Part shown: positions 46,713 to 57,314 of the stretch, piece after piece
How positions within the stretch are numbered: the first letter of the stretch is position 1
Layout: every line of letters begins with the position of its first letter
From: [Phialemoniopsis] sp. UDSM-2020
Taxonomy: Eukaryota; Ascomycota; Sordariomycetes; Thyridiales; Thyridiaceae
Direction of reading: 5' to 3'
Assembly (NCBI GenBank): GCA_018873225.1
Contig: JAEILZ010000007.1
Coordinates: 3,534,001-3,598,000 of the forward strand
Length of the DNA: 64,000 bases
The notes under the pieces: generated by a model
The model's input: only the letters and a program-made list of their open reading frames with translations
Told to the model about the DNA's origin: nothing
The model's database searches: none
Made by a program: the position numbers and the translations under genes

Positions 46713-47302
46713 AACACTATTCTAGAGCGGCAAATGATGTCAAGACCGGCTCAGCAGGAGAATCTAACGAGTCAAAGGAATAACGGCGGCAAGAGGGTGC
46801 CATTGAACGGCCAATACCTTGTCCAAGTCAAGTCAGTATTAGCAGCAATTCAATAAGTTTTGGAAGTGGACATTGAATGTGATTCATTATCCTTGAATTT
46901 CAAGATCTATCTCAAGCAATTTCAGCAGCTCTATGGAAGGCCAATGAAGCACAATGAGTGACCTTCAATACAGCAGTGTCGCTTTACTGGTGAGTGGAAT
47001 GAATTGCAAACAAAGAGTATGGGATCGAGCCGTATACATCAAAGAAATTGCCTCGGAGCTGAGCGTGACTAGGTCAAACCCGACAAAGCGATTGCTTGTT
47101 CACCAGTTTTCAGTGATTCACGTCTTCTAACCAGTATTAGTATACCTAATAAAAGGGTGCATCGGCTCCCTCTACAAGGCACGAGCATTCTCTCTCATTT
47201 GTGCAACCTCGACACACAGGTATTCAGCGAGATCAACCTGCAAAACCCCAATCTACTCTCCTCAACCAGCACATTGTCCCATCACCCCGCTCAGGGATCA
47301 AG
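46713..47302. other. Intergenic region between RING genes
   Basis: Spacer with the promoter of the second RING gene; AATAAAAGG near 47148-47156 is TATA-like. No gene recognised. Confidence 0.45.
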
Positions 47303-48139
47303 ATGGGTTGCGGTATGTCGCAGCCGTCTCGGCCTCCGCGTCACCGCCGCCGCCAAACCCCCCCAGGACGGACAGACACCACTCGGTCCATCGAACTTCA
47401 ACCAGGCCAATCACGATTCCGATACGCCTTTGAAGAGGACGAACCCGAGAACCCACCGCTCCCGTCCGATGCTTTTGCGCGCGATAGGCTCGCCCGTAGT
47501 GCGTACGAGCGAGAGCGCGAACAGCTCCTGGGACTCGTGGACCATCGCCGCCGACAAGTCAACCAGCGCGAGCTCTTCGACATGTTCCAAGGGCTGACCA
47601 GGGAGACACATGACACCATGCTCATGATGGGCGCCCTGGCCCATGCAATGGCCCGCCTAGGCCAGACCAACCCCTGGCCGCCCGCGTCCGTCGAGCGAGT
47701 GCTGCAGAGGTTCAGAACGATGCCACGTCCGACCAGCGGCGGCTCCGCGAGGTACACTCCGCCACGTCCCGGCCAGCCGCAAGAGGAGACAATCATCTGG
47801 GATCGCATCAAGCGCTGGCTGGATCACCCTGATGACGCACCAGTGCCCAAGGTCGAATGCCTAGTCTGCTCAACACCTTTGGCCATCCCTGGTATTCCTC
47901 ACCCGCAAGGCACTACCCTCGAGACGCCTTCTTATCTCCCCTGCGGACATGTTGTTGGAGAGGACTGCCTTCGCCAATGGGTTACTCTGCGACGGGAGCA
48001 GGCCGAGTGCCCGATGTGCCGGAAGTCTCTCACGGGAAGCCAGCGTCCGCGGGAAGTTACACGGATAAGGCTGCAGGATGATGTTATCGTCATGATGGGT
48101 GCTAGGCGAGATAGTGGTCTTTCCGGGCTGGTTCGCTAG
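47303..48139 (+). CDS. RING-type E3 ligase-like protein with N-myristoylation signal
   Basis: Intronless, 278 residues. The N terminus MGCGMSQPS fits an N-myristoylation site (Gly2, Ser6) with a palmitoylatable Cys3, so membrane anchoring is likely. The central region is charged and helical. The RING finger (about 183-245) reads CLVCSTPL, LPCGHVVGEDCLRQW, CPMCRK and is preceded by a conserved linker, WDRIKRWLDHP. RING domains of this type recruit E2 enzymes for ubiquitination. Its neighbour downstream shares the N terminus, the linker and the RING, so the two arose by tandem duplication. Confidence 0.85.
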   Translation: MGCGMSQPSRPPRHRRRQTPPGRTDTTRSIELQPGQSRFRYAFEEDEPENPPLPSDAFARDRLARSAYEREREQLLGLVDHRRRQVNQRELFDMFQGLTRETHDTMLMMGALAHAMARLGQTNPWPPASVERVLQRFRTMPRPTSGGSARYTPPRPGQPQEETIIWDRIKRWLDHPDDAPVPKVECLVCSTPLAIPGIPHPQGTTLETPSYLPCGHVVGEDCLRQWVTLRREQAECPMCRKSLTGSQRPREVTRIRLQDDVIVMMGARRDSGLSGLVR

Positions 48140-48629
48140 AGTGGAAGCACCAGCGACCGTGGCTGAGTTGTCCCGAGCAACATGAACTTGAGGGCTTGTT
48201 GGGCGCTTCTTGATGGGGCTAGGACCTCTTTTCGCGGCGATATTACACATTTGAGACGAGCTTCGATGCATTCTTCCTCAAGTCGAGGTCAGGCGCTGCT
48301 TTTGTAGAAAGACAAAATTGATATAAAAGAAAAGGTGTTTAAGCACCAACCCCCTTTCTCACTTTGCTGTCAGTGAATCGGTGCGCAAGGTGCAACTTTC
48401 AGGTTCACGGTAACACCAACTTTACTTCCACACCAGCTTCTGTTCCTGCACATGTCGCAGCCATCAATGAAGTCTTGTGAAATATGATTCACTGCCCGTT
48501 GACCAGTCTCAGTATTTATATCCTGCACACTGCTCTTTAACTTGAAGCCTTTGCAACTCCAACAAGAAAATTCTTTCTCATAATCTTTGAACAAAACTCC
48601 CAACCTGAGAGGCACATAAGGCCTACGAG
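48140..48629. other. Intergenic region between RING genes
   Basis: Spacer containing the promoter of the third RING gene. Nothing else recognised. Confidence 0.45.
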
Positions 48630-49565
48630 ATGGGCTGTGGTATGTCTCACGTCCCTCGCCACCAGCTGGTGCATCCTCGGTACCCGGTTGTGCTCCGTGA
48701 GAGACCTCGGGCCACCGCTCCAGTTCACCGTGATTTCGAGGCGATCCTTACCTGGAGAGCGCAGCATCTAGAGGAAGTCAACCGGACACAAGAGCGACAG
48801 CGCCGAGAAGACCGACAACGGCACCGAGAGTCGCGACAACAACGACGCCGAGATGAACGGGCAGCACGAAGAGAGAGGAGGGGGTTGAACCAGCATCTAA
48901 TCGACGTGATCGAAACTCCAGGTCTCCGGTTCACCCCAAACCAGGTCTTGGATCTGATGGAGGCTGTGACCGAGGCTGCAGAGACTAACTACCTCGATTT
49001 GGAGGTACTGGACTACATCATGAACGCTCTTCGGACCCGTAACCCAGAGTATGCCCGCGTCCACTTTTCCTCAGCCGCCCTCCTAGAAGCCTTCAGCTCC
49101 CCTCCAGCCGCCAGCCACGAAGTCGGAAACACTGCTTCTGAGATCCACGAAGACCATCCAGATTCCAACCCCAAAGCCACTACAATGTGGTCAACCGTCA
49201 AAGAGTGGCTCGAACATCCCACAGACACTCCACCGGCTGTCGACTGCGCGATCTGCCTGACCCGCCTGGAAATTCCCGGCTTGCCAAGCCCCGAGGGACA
49301 ACCCGAGGATACAGAGAAACCAGCCTACCTGCCCTGCGGCCACATCATCGGAGAGGAGTGCATCAAAGCCTGGGTTACATCACGTCGTCATTATGCCAAG
49401 TGCCCCTTGTGCCGAAGGCCGCTGTTCGGTGACGCTTTGGCCGTCAGGGTTTCGGAAATGGAGGACGAGGTACGCGAGACTTTGACGATAGAGCGAGTCC
49501 TCCGGGAATTTGAGGAGGAGCATGGCTACCCATACTGGGGATTGTTGGGCTATGTGACAGAGTGA
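48630..49565 (+). CDS. RING-type E3 ligase-like protein with N-myristoylation signal, paralogue
   Basis: Intronless, 311 residues. The N terminus MGCGMSHVP repeats the acylation motif of the preceding gene. An Arg/Gln/Glu-rich helical stretch (about 40-85) follows. The RING finger (about 205-265) reads CAICLTRL, LPCGHIIGEECIKAW, CPLCRRPL, and the preceding linker WSTVKEWLEHP parallels that of the paralogue. A membrane-attached ubiquitin ligase is the likely role. The C-terminal tail is acidic. Divergence from the paralogue outside these blocks is large, indicating an old duplication or fast evolution. Confidence 0.85.
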   Translation: MGCGMSHVPRHQLVHPRYPVVLRERPRATAPVHRDFEAILTWRAQHLEEVNRTQERQRREDRQRHRESRQQRRRDERAARRERRGLNQHLIDVIETPGLRFTPNQVLDLMEAVTEAAETNYLDLEVLDYIMNALRTRNPEYARVHFSSAALLEAFSSPPAASHEVGNTASEIHEDHPDSNPKATTMWSTVKEWLEHPTDTPPAVDCAICLTRLEIPGLPSPEGQPEDTEKPAYLPCGHIIGEECIKAWVTSRRHYAKCPLCRRPLFGDALAVRVSEMEDEVRETLTIERVLREFEEEHGYPYWGLLGYVTE

Positions 49566-50052
49566 TCTGCAACTCGGGCCTAGGAATTGAAGCCATGGAA
49601 GGGCATAGGACATGAGTTCCGTGCAATTGGTTTTGTGGATAATTCTTTTTACTGTTTTGTTTCCTGCCTTGCTTTTTCCCCCTTCCTGTCGAGAAATGTT
49701 CAGGTTGTCGGTGTTCTTTAGTCAGTACAGAGTAGAAGAGAAGAAAGCCCCAATTCCGCTGTATTTAAATGTCTTGGTGACTGTTTCAATGTTAGATGAT
49801 GCGGTCGGCGTCAAGTTCCGGCCAGATCACCACCGTGACGAAAGGACGTCCTAATTACATCAGTGGTCAGCTTTAGTGGGTTCATAGCGACTTCCCACCT
49901 GGAGCTCCACTGAAACACCCCTAACGGCTATACCCGGCTCGTGTCACCTCCCTGCTGGAGTCCCCCACGTGATGGCGCGATAACCTAAAATCGAGGAGCG
50001 CGCTTCAACCTTCGACACCCACGGCATTGACAGCAACGGACCAACCGCCATC
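49566..50052. other. Intergenic region
   Basis: 3' flank of the third RING gene and promoter of the dynactin gene. An open frame at 49612-49854 lacks support. Confidence 0.45.
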
Positions 50053-50718
50053 ATGTCTCGACGAGCGCCGAGAGGCGAGTACATTGAGACCGTGAGTCAC
50101 TTCCTATTTCCTCTGCTCACCATTTCCCCTTCAATGCTAATCTTCGGGACCGCACAGGACACGGGCAACAAGGTCGCGCGCAAGGCGACCCTCGTCGGCA
50201 CCCAGAACATCATGCTCGGCGGCAAAACCATCATCATGGCCGAAGCCATGATCCGCGGCGACCTCTCCCGATCCGCCGCCTCCTCCTCGTCCTCCTCCGG
50301 CGCCTCCGCGCCCGCCAACAACACCGCCGTCGCCATCGGCCGCTACTGCTTCCTCAGCCGCGCCTGCTGCCTCCGCCCGCCGGGCCGCATGTACAAGGGC
50401 GCCTTCACCTACATGCCGCTGCGCATGGGCGACCACGTGTTCGTCGGGCAAGGGTCGATTGTGCAGGCCGCGAGTGTGGGCAGCCACGTGCACATCGGCA
50501 AGGATGTAGTTGTGGGCGAGTTCGCTATCGTCAAGGACTACGTGCGCATTCTCGACGGCGCGGTCGTCGCGCCCAACACGGTCATCCCGAGCTTCAGCAT
50601 CGTGGCGGGCCGGCCCGCGCGCGTCGTCGGTGAGGTCCCCGAGGGGGGGCACGAGGCCTTTGAGCTACGCGAGCTGTACAAGACTGTGGGGAACAACCCG
50701 CAGCCGATGCCGGTGTGA
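50053..50718 (+). CDS. Dynactin subunit p25 (Dctn5-like)
   Basis: Two exons (50053-50091 and 50158-50718; intron of 66 bases) encode 199 residues. The protein is a left-handed beta-helix of hexapeptide repeats, for example NIMLGGKTIIMAEAMIRGDL, HVFVGQGSIVQAASVGSHVHIG and GAVVAPNTVIPSFSIVAGRP, the hallmark of p25. p25 sits in the pointed-end complex of dynactin and links dynein to early endosomes. A Ser/Ala-rich insert of about 20 residues (SRSAASSSSSSGASAPANN) interrupts the helix. The first exon is only 39 bases. Confidence 0.9.
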   Translation: MSRRAPRGEYIETVSHFLFPLLTISPSMLIFGTAQDTGNKVARKATLVGTQNIMLGGKTIIMAEAMIRGDLSRSAASSSSSSGASAPANNTAVAIGRYCFLSRACCLRPPGRMYKGAFTYMPLRMGDHVFVGQGSIVQAASVGSHVHIGKDVVVGEFAIVKDYVRILDGAVVAPNTVIPSFSIVAGRPARVVGEVPEGGHEAFELRELYKTVGNNPQPMPV

Positions 50719-51087
50719 GATGGACAGCGGGGGCGAGTTTTTGGATTTCAAGCGCGAGATACCCGACGGGCAACTGTCACCAACGATGCATTATACAAGG
50801 AGGGATAGACGATGGAGCAGAGGTCAATACTTGATGGGGATGGACCGGATGGATGGTTTGGTGTCCACGGCGGCTGTGAGGGAATGACGAGTGACGCCCA
50901 TCACACAAGCCACGTGCATTTACTTTGGAAGCTTCGGTGTTACTCCGCGAAGCACCACCAGGATCACACGAGGTTGAACATCAGCATGCTTTGTGCAGCT
51001 CCGCCAGAACCCAACCGTATCCAACATCGTCTCAATTATTCATTTATGTACGTCATGCCACCGTGATTTTTACTGTCCTAACCTACC
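50719..51087. other. Intergenic region
   Basis: Spacer between convergent dynactin and NPP1 genes. No gene recognised. Confidence 0.45.
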
Positions 51088-51863
51088 CTAAGGCTTCGCC
51101 TTCTCGAGGTGCTGCTCAAACTGCCCGTCTTTGAGCGGGAACGTCGCGGACCCAAAGTCGGTGTTGATCAGCGCGTTGCGCGCCGCGTCCGTCAGCGACT
51201 CCCACGCGATGAGCGGCTGCTCGCCGCCCTTGACGACGCTGAGCGTCAGCTGGTGGTTCAGCGGCCAGATGCTGATGTAGCCGATCTTGGGCCGCGTGCC
51301 GTCGAGGAACAGGCCCACGGCGCCGTCGCCGTCGACCGTCTGGTAGTTGCCGTGCGCCGACGCCGAGAGCACCTGGATCTTGGGTTCTGACTTGTTGACG
51401 TCGTCGAGCCACACGACGGCGTTCTCCCAGTCGTGCCGGTGGCCCATGCCGCTCGCCGGCGAGTCCTTGGGCATGTACCACGTGTACATGATGGCGTAGC
51501 GGCCGGCGTAGGCGCCGCCGCGGGCGTACACCTGGCCCAGGTTGTGCTCGCAGCCGGCTTTTTGGTCGCCTTTTGTGTCGAGACCGCCACTACATAACAA
51601 AGGTTAATGAGGCGTGACCCTCGAATGTCGGAGACTACATACCTGGTGTTGCCGTCTTTGTCGACGGCGGGGAATGGCACACAACCATTAGTGATGTCGA
51701 GCCAGGGCTTGAAGCGCAGGTAGGCCGAGCCTACGGCACCAGCAGGGACCGTCTGCGGGAAGCCGACGACCTTGTCGTAGTCGATGACGGCGCGGGCCTC
51801 GAGGGGCGCGGCCGACACGCTGGTGGCCACGAGGGCGGCAGCGGCGAAGAAGGTGAATCGCAT
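51088..51863 (-). CDS. NPP1/NLP family necrosis-inducing protein
   Basis: Two exons (51863-51643 and 51589-51088; a 53-base phase-2 intron) encode 240 residues. An N-terminal signal peptide of about 19 residues indicates secretion. The family signature heptapeptide GHRHDWE is present in the second exon and marks the metal-binding cavity needed for plant-cell cytolysis in studied members. Length and two conserved Cys fit the type I group. Known family members cause necrosis and immune responses in dicots, while some fungal members are non-cytotoxic, so activity here is not certain. The gene looks intact. Confidence 0.9.
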
Positions 51864-52769
51864 AGCTAATAATGTCCCGAGCTGGCTTCTTGCGACGCTG
51901 CCGAAGCCATCGTCACGATGCGACAGCCACGGCGGCGCACTGCCAATTTAAGTACGTACACACCGCACACCATCGCTAGCACGTTCTCAGCTGTCGAAGC
52001 CGTCCAAGGACCAGGTTCCGAGCTTCTCTCGCAGCCAAGAATGCTCAATCGGCCTGCTTCTTCCAGGGAATTGCGCCGATCAGCTGGCCCCTGTCGGTCC
52101 AATCGATGTCCCGCACGGGGTGCACCCCTGCTGGCCTGGGCAGGGGCCGGCGCTGTGATGGTGGGCGAGCTGGTTGGTCACAACGGTCCACCCGTTGCCC
52201 CTCACTCACAGAGCTTAATGCGCTGCGCAGCCGAGGGGTCGGTGGGCGCCCACACGTGTGTTGATCTGGTGCTTTCAGCGGATGATGCATTGTGTTGTGG
52301 GAGGGATCAGCGCTACGGCTAAGGATCCGTTTTCCGCTTTCGGGGTGGGATTGAAGCTACGTGCTCGGGCATCGTGAGAATCGTGGTTCGGCCGTTGGAT
52401 GTCAATCGCTCGCGAAGGCGCCGAGAAGTCGTGATGCATGCCATTTAGATCATACGTCACGCTTGTGAGATGGTGCAGGCCTAATGGCTGGCAGCGGTCA
52501 AGGATCTAATGTTGCATTCGACTAAAAATGAGCGGGGGTGGTTCCATCGCGAACATATCGGGGAAGCTGAGCTTGCGGAAATGTATGTTTATTGAATGCA
52601 TGTGAGCAGGCCTTTTGCTGACATGTGACCCTTGCCTTTTGACATCCCTTCTCCAGCGGCAAGACGTAACGCCGATTCCTTATGCAACTGTCTCTGGACA
52701 GAGCCTTGTGCAATCCCAGCCAGTAGTATTACACACAAACCTTGGTTGCAAAGTGTTCGTGTCCCAAGC
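51864..52769. other. Intergenic region
   Basis: Promoter side of the NPP1 gene and 3' side of the macro-domain gene, about 0.9 kb. No gene recognised on either strand. Confidence 0.45.
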
Positions 52770-53354
52770 TCACTTGGGTGGTTCCAGCACAAACCACCTC
52801 CCTTTCCATCCCGTGAATTCCTCCTCAATCACCCTCGCCGTCTTCCCCCACGGTACCTTGAACGCGCCAGAATTGAAAAGTGGCGAGTAGACCTGGCAGC
52901 CCTCGGCCTTCCCCTCGGCATCCAGCTTCTCCCTGAACTCAACCAGAGATCGCCTCGTTGCGGCTAGTATGGCCCCCGCGGTGTCCCGGCCGGGCTTCCC
53001 CGTCTTCTTGCTCGCGCGCCCGTAACCATGGCTCGTGAAGAGGCAGACGACGGAGACCCGTGGCGAGCCCCGGGCGACGTCGCTGTCCTGCGGCGGGATG
53101 ACGAGACACTTGCCGATGAGCGCGTCGCGGGGCGGCCACCTCGTACCCGCTTCGGCGGCGGCGGCGCGGCAGAACTTCTCGTAGACGGCGCACGCGGCTG
53201 GGAACAAGCGGGCCAGGTCGGCGGCGACGCCGGCGCCCCAAGTGCCGAGGCAGTTGGTGGCGTGGACGATGTAGGCGTCGGCGGGGAGGGTGTGCAGGGT
53301 TGCGGTGGTGCTCTGCAGCAGCTGCGGGGTGCCGCCGCCTTGCCGCAGCGCCAT
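52770..53354 (-). CDS. Macro-domain protein (ADP-ribose 1''-phosphate phosphatase-like)
   Basis: Intronless, 194 residues from ATG 53354. The macro fold is indicated by HATNCLGTWGAGVAADLA (residues 31-48), where Asn34 and the GAGVA loop would contact ADP-ribose, and by VVCLFTSHGYGR and the C-terminal YSPLFNSGAFKVPW. It resembles the yeast Poa1 branch, which removes phosphate from ADP-ribose 1''-phosphate produced in tRNA splicing. No targeting signal seen. Catalysis has not been shown; some macro proteins only bind. Confidence 0.85.
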   Translation of the reverse strand: MALRQGGGTPQLLQSTTATLHTLPADAYIVHATNCLGTWGAGVAADLARLFPAACAVYEKFCRAAAAEAGTRWPPRDALIGKCLVIPPQDSDVARGSPRVSVVCLFTSHGYGRASKKTGKPGRDTAGAILAATRRSLVEFREKLDAEGKAEGCQVYSPLFNSGAFKVPWGKTARVIEEEFTGWKGRWFVLEPPK

Positions 53355-53734
53355 CGTGTTGACGGTGCAGTGAGAAAGTTTCAGGCTGAAATGAGCGCCG
53401 CAACAGACTTGTAACGCGCTTAGTTTGTTTCGGATATGAGGACGCTGGTGAGATGGTTTGTTGATGAATCACAACCGTGGTTGCCTGTTCCATAGTTGCT
53501 AATTAGACGCTTACCTAATAATTCAGTGCACTGCGATGGCGACGCCTACCTACTGATGGACACAACAATATCGTGTCACTGCTCTACACTGATTGTTGAA
53601 TCATGTCATAGTGACCTGTGCGTTCGTCTGATCCAAATCCCCATCATCTCCAGGTTCGCCCTTGACCCCGACCGAAGACCGTTTCCTTGATCCTAAACCT
53701 CTTGAGAAATACGACAGTCCTCCACTCGCCCACC
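53355..53734. other. Divergent promoter region
   Basis: Spacer between the macro-domain gene (minus) and the hypothetical gene (plus). Nothing else recognised. Confidence 0.45.
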
Positions 53735-54363
53735 ATGGCACGCGGAGGCAAAAAGACTAGAAAATGGGAAAAGTTAGAGATCAGTAAGGGATTTCCATTT
53801 GTGTCTATGTGTAACAGTACTGAAGCGGCACATGCTCAGCACACGAATCAGTTAAATTCCAGCCGCATCGTGGCACCTGGGGTTTCAACGCCGAGCCGAC
53901 CCAGCCTGAATCCAGGAACGCGACTGGATCTGAGCCCAAGGAGCCTATTTACGGTCATTTGGGAGAGGTTCGCCACAGAAAACCTACAGAGAACGCGAAA
54001 AACTTCCAGGAGCAATCTGCCATGGTGGCTGAACCTGACTTTGACAAGGATGATTTTCCGCCTCTAGTCGACCAACCGAGCTCTCATCGCGGCGCACAAC
54101 CTGGTCGGGAATACACTGACACTCGCCGCGCGCAACACGTCAGATTTCTTCACTTTCCTATTTCTCACAGTGGACAGATGGCCGACGCTCAGGTCTCTTT
54201 TGGTGCACGATACCGACAAGTCGGTGCCATCTCGTACTGCAACGTGTGCGAGTCCGTTGAGAGGGCCCTTGGGGGGGCATACTTTAGAGTTCACACTAAA
54301 CTCACTCGCTGTAGAGGTGTCGTGTTCTATCGTTATCCTGGCATCAATGCCAATGAAGAATAG
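53735..54363 (+). CDS. Hypothetical protein, 190 aa
   Basis: Two exons (53735-53783 and 53840-54363; a 56-base phase-1 intron) encode 190 residues. The N terminus is basic (MARGGKKTRKWEK), the centre is hydrophilic with an acidic DFDKDDFPPL motif, and the C-terminal 70 residues contain three Cys and a possible small folded domain (YCNVCESVERALGG). No known domain is recognised. The splice sites and frame continuity support it as a real gene. Confidence 0.6.
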
Positions 54364-54508
54364 ATCGCTATTGGAGTCGTTGCTATCAGCTAAAGCATGT
54401 TATTTCTCGCTTTTTGTGAATCATGGAATCGGGTGGGGTTGTTGACGGGTCGGGACCACTTTTGTTGGGGTACATGAGTGGACAAAACCGATGTTAATGT
54501 CAACAAGC

Positions 54509-54608
54509 GGCCTGATGGTCTAGTGGTATGATTCCTCTTTCGGGTTGCCCCAGTAAGGTCACCTTACCAGAATAGAGGAGGTCCCGCGTTCGACTCGCGG
54601 TTAGGCCC
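54509..54608 (+). tRNA. tRNA-Pro (anticodon CGG) with intron
   Basis: The acceptor stem pairs GGCCTGA (54509-54515) with TTAGGCC (54601-54607). The anticodon stem is CCTCT (54534-54538) with AGAGG (54574-54578), the anticodon CGG lies at 54541-54543, and the T arm is CCGCG-TTCGACT-CGCGG. A 28-base intron (54545-54572) follows position 37, the canonical site. The intron contains GTAAGG-TCA-CCTTAC, able to form a hairpin, and C-rich bases that could pair with the anticodon. Confidence 0.93.
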
Positions 54609-54611
54609 AAA

Positions 54612-54617
54612 TTTTTT
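54612..54617 (+). terminator. RNA polymerase III terminator
   Basis: A run of six T starts four bases after the last tRNA position, the normal stop signal for RNA polymerase III. Confidence 0.75.
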
Positions 54618-54792
54618 GTCCTTTTCCCCTTTTTCTCCCCTCGTCTTTCTTGTTTTCCCTTATTTGTATTTATTTCTTACTCTCTTGCTGTACTTTTTTT
54701 CCTGTTCCCCTCTTCTCTTTCTCTCTTTCATTTCTTCTTCTCAACCACGTCTCCTGTTTGCCCGTTCTTTTTCTTTCTTAATTCTTCATCAC
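54618..54792 (+). repeat. Pyrimidine-rich tract
   Basis: About 170 bases of almost uninterrupted C and T on the plus strand between the tRNA and the F-box gene, with very few purines. It is strand-asymmetric low-complexity DNA. Confidence 0.6.
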
Positions 54793-54872
54793 CCTTGTTA
54801 CCTTCCTAGTGTCGGTGTTTAGCATGCTGGATCCATCTCTCGTCGCTGCTTCTGGCGCAGTCACTTACGCAG

Positions 54873-57314
54873 TCAGTTGCTCCCAGCTGGGGGTGCTGAG
54901 ACGATCCCAAGTTCTATGAGGTCCGGATTGGGCTACAGGAGGATTGATTAACAAATTGACTCCAAAGTTTGAAAAACCAAGGACTCACAAAAGGTGCGGA
55001 AAAGCCAATGATGGTACCAACCCTGGGACTGAGATGTCTGTATGAGCCCGAAGACTTTGGATGCTCCGAAGGAAACCGCTGCGCGCGATTGAAGCTTGTG
55101 TGTACCTTTTAAGAAAGATTAGCGACACTCTTGAACCCATCAGAGTTCCCACCTACCGTAAACCCAGCGAACGGCTTGTATCCCGAGGTTCTGGTAAATA
55201 CTGTGAGTGCAGTGATATACTCGCCACCTGGACCGTCAATCGCAAAGTCAATCTGTCGCACCGGCGGTGTCCCGGATGCGCCACTAGCGACATTCTCAGC
55301 AATGGGAAAGTTCCGACCGAGAACTGGCAGGCTACCGCAGTTGCGTTCAACGCGCAAGCCGATCACTTGTTCTTCCCTGTTCCAATCAAAAGCCACGGTG
55401 TTCTCAAGCCAAACCGTCAAGCCGGTGATCTGGCGCAGGAATTCGCCTTGACGACCGCCAAATTCGATCCAGACGAGCGGATAGTTCTTAATGTTGTAAA
55501 GACCTGCGCCGAAATCGACATTGAAGAGAAGGCTGTTGGCGCGTTGGTTCAATCCGACAGCAAAGCTAGTATTCATCTCCATATGCAATCCAGCTCTTGG
55601 TATCTCCGGAGTCCACATGGCCTGGGCTGTAAGCTCCTCACCGCCTGACCGGTTGTCAGATCCTAAGGCCAGAAACACCATCTTGATACCCTACTTGGAT
55701 TGTAAGCACAAAACTCGCGAGCAGAGGGACAAAGAGAACGAGTGGTCAAATGCGAAGCTGAAGAAGAGAAGTGAAAGCGGGATTTGTCAAATACTTACAT
55801 CAAACCCAGCCTTAATCTTGCCGGAGTAAGCATCGAGATTAATCAATAGTCTCCGAGGAAGGCTATTATGGTGGTCCCCGACCCATTCGGAATGGCCTGA
55901 TCTTGTCGCAACAGAGATGCTGCGGATACCCCACTCATCCTGAGCAAGGACGAATGCTTTGATGGGTGATCCTTCCTTTGTACGGTCCTTTGCGGGTATC
56001 ACGATTTCCATTTCTCGGGTTGGATGGATGTAGCCAAGGCGACAAGACACCCCTTTCGCCCCCTCGAAGCGAAGCCCCGTAATGTACGTACGTCCGAATA
56101 GTAGTATGCATGACACATGGAGACCTATTTCTCGACCAAGTAGGCTCACCATTCGATATGCGAGAGCTCTGGATCCGCGAGAGAAGTGACGTTCTGGTAG
56201 GTCTACCAGAGAGTGGCTGGCATCCAACCATAGTGTATCTCCAGCTTTGTCAGCCGGAAAGAAGTGCGACTGTAGAAGCTGTCCGTGGCAATGGACCCCT
56301 CCGGTAAGTTCGACTAGATCTCGAAACTGCAACGCGAGATCCCAGTATTGACGTCGCTGTACCATCTCCACTCGGTTTCTCATGTTGCGACAGCCGAAGT
56401 AAGCGCATTTCCACTTGCCAGAGACAGGCTGTGCGAAGAAATGATCTCGAAACTCATAAAGGCAGTCGAAATCACGACCGGGGAAGAATCTTGACCTCCA
56501 AAAAGTTTCCGGTAGCAACACCGTGGCAGTGGAGCGACACGCCTGCCTGAACCGGGCCACGTCCTGGGTAGGGAGATATTCCATAATCATGACAAGAATC
56601 TCATCAGGGAGCGTTTCAAGGGCGCTCTCCGGGTAGGTGTTCGCATTTCGGATCACCCTTGACGGGCCTGCAAGTAAGCTCAACGCTCGAGTCTGTGGTA
56701 GGTGCAATATTTCCACCAGAGAGGTGATGGCGTTCGGATCAACCTCGAAGGAAGGCGTTGATGTCGCATACCGAGGAAGGGAGGGTGCTTGCCCCGGAAC
56801 TTGCCCACCGTTCGAGTTTGGGAAATGATACGTGATCCTGCCATGATAATCGTTGCCAAACACCACAAACTTGGCACCTTGAATGCCAGAGTGGACGGGG
56901 AACGACACGCAGAACCGGATGATAGCTTGCAGGTTAAGCTCCTCTTCCGGCTGCAGAGCGTTGAGAAGATCCCAGCAGACGCTATGCAAAGGGAATCCAA
57001 ACCCCCGAATCTCGTCCATCTCAGAATAGTTATTCAGGCTTCCCAAACTGGTGCTGAATAGTTCGACGCGCACGGGCTGGTTGTATATGAGCAGGGGAAT
57101 GTCGGTCAAGCCTTGGTGGCTGTAGCTGTCTTGGATCGGAGACACGTAAACCCTGCTCCCAAACTTCTGAACGAAGAAGACTGTTTGTCATAAGATTAGC
57201 CACAAGCTGACATCTGATCTACTGTCTGTCTCCTCACTCACTAATTCTGAATCTTGTTGTCCATTCTGGCAACCTCGTGTTGTTGACGGCAAGCCCACAG
57301 CAAATGCACGACAT
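54873..57314 (-). CDS. F-box protein with DUF7600-type C-terminal region (copy 1)
   Basis: Five exons: 57314-57242, 57180-55799, 55690-55157, 55105-54989, 54932-54873, giving 721 residues. A Cys-rich start (MSCICCGL) is followed by an N-terminal domain, then an F-box at about 212-255 (LPDEILVMIMEYLPTQDVARFRQACRS cut to its core LPDEI and YLP) that would bind Skp1 in an SCF ubiquitin ligase, and a long C-terminal beta-rich domain with GPGGEYITALTVF. The C-terminal exons were located by comparison with copy 2, whose intron positions coincide. A TATAAAAG element lies near 57571-57578. The target protein is unknown. Confidence 0.82.

Noticed and set aside
49612..49854. Plus-strand 80-codon frame with hydrophobic start
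   Set aside because: Lies directly after the third RING gene, probably in its 3' untranslated region; no supporting feature.
50137..50652. Minus-strand open frame of 171 codons
   Set aside because: Antisense shadow of dynactin p25, caused by high GC content at third positions.
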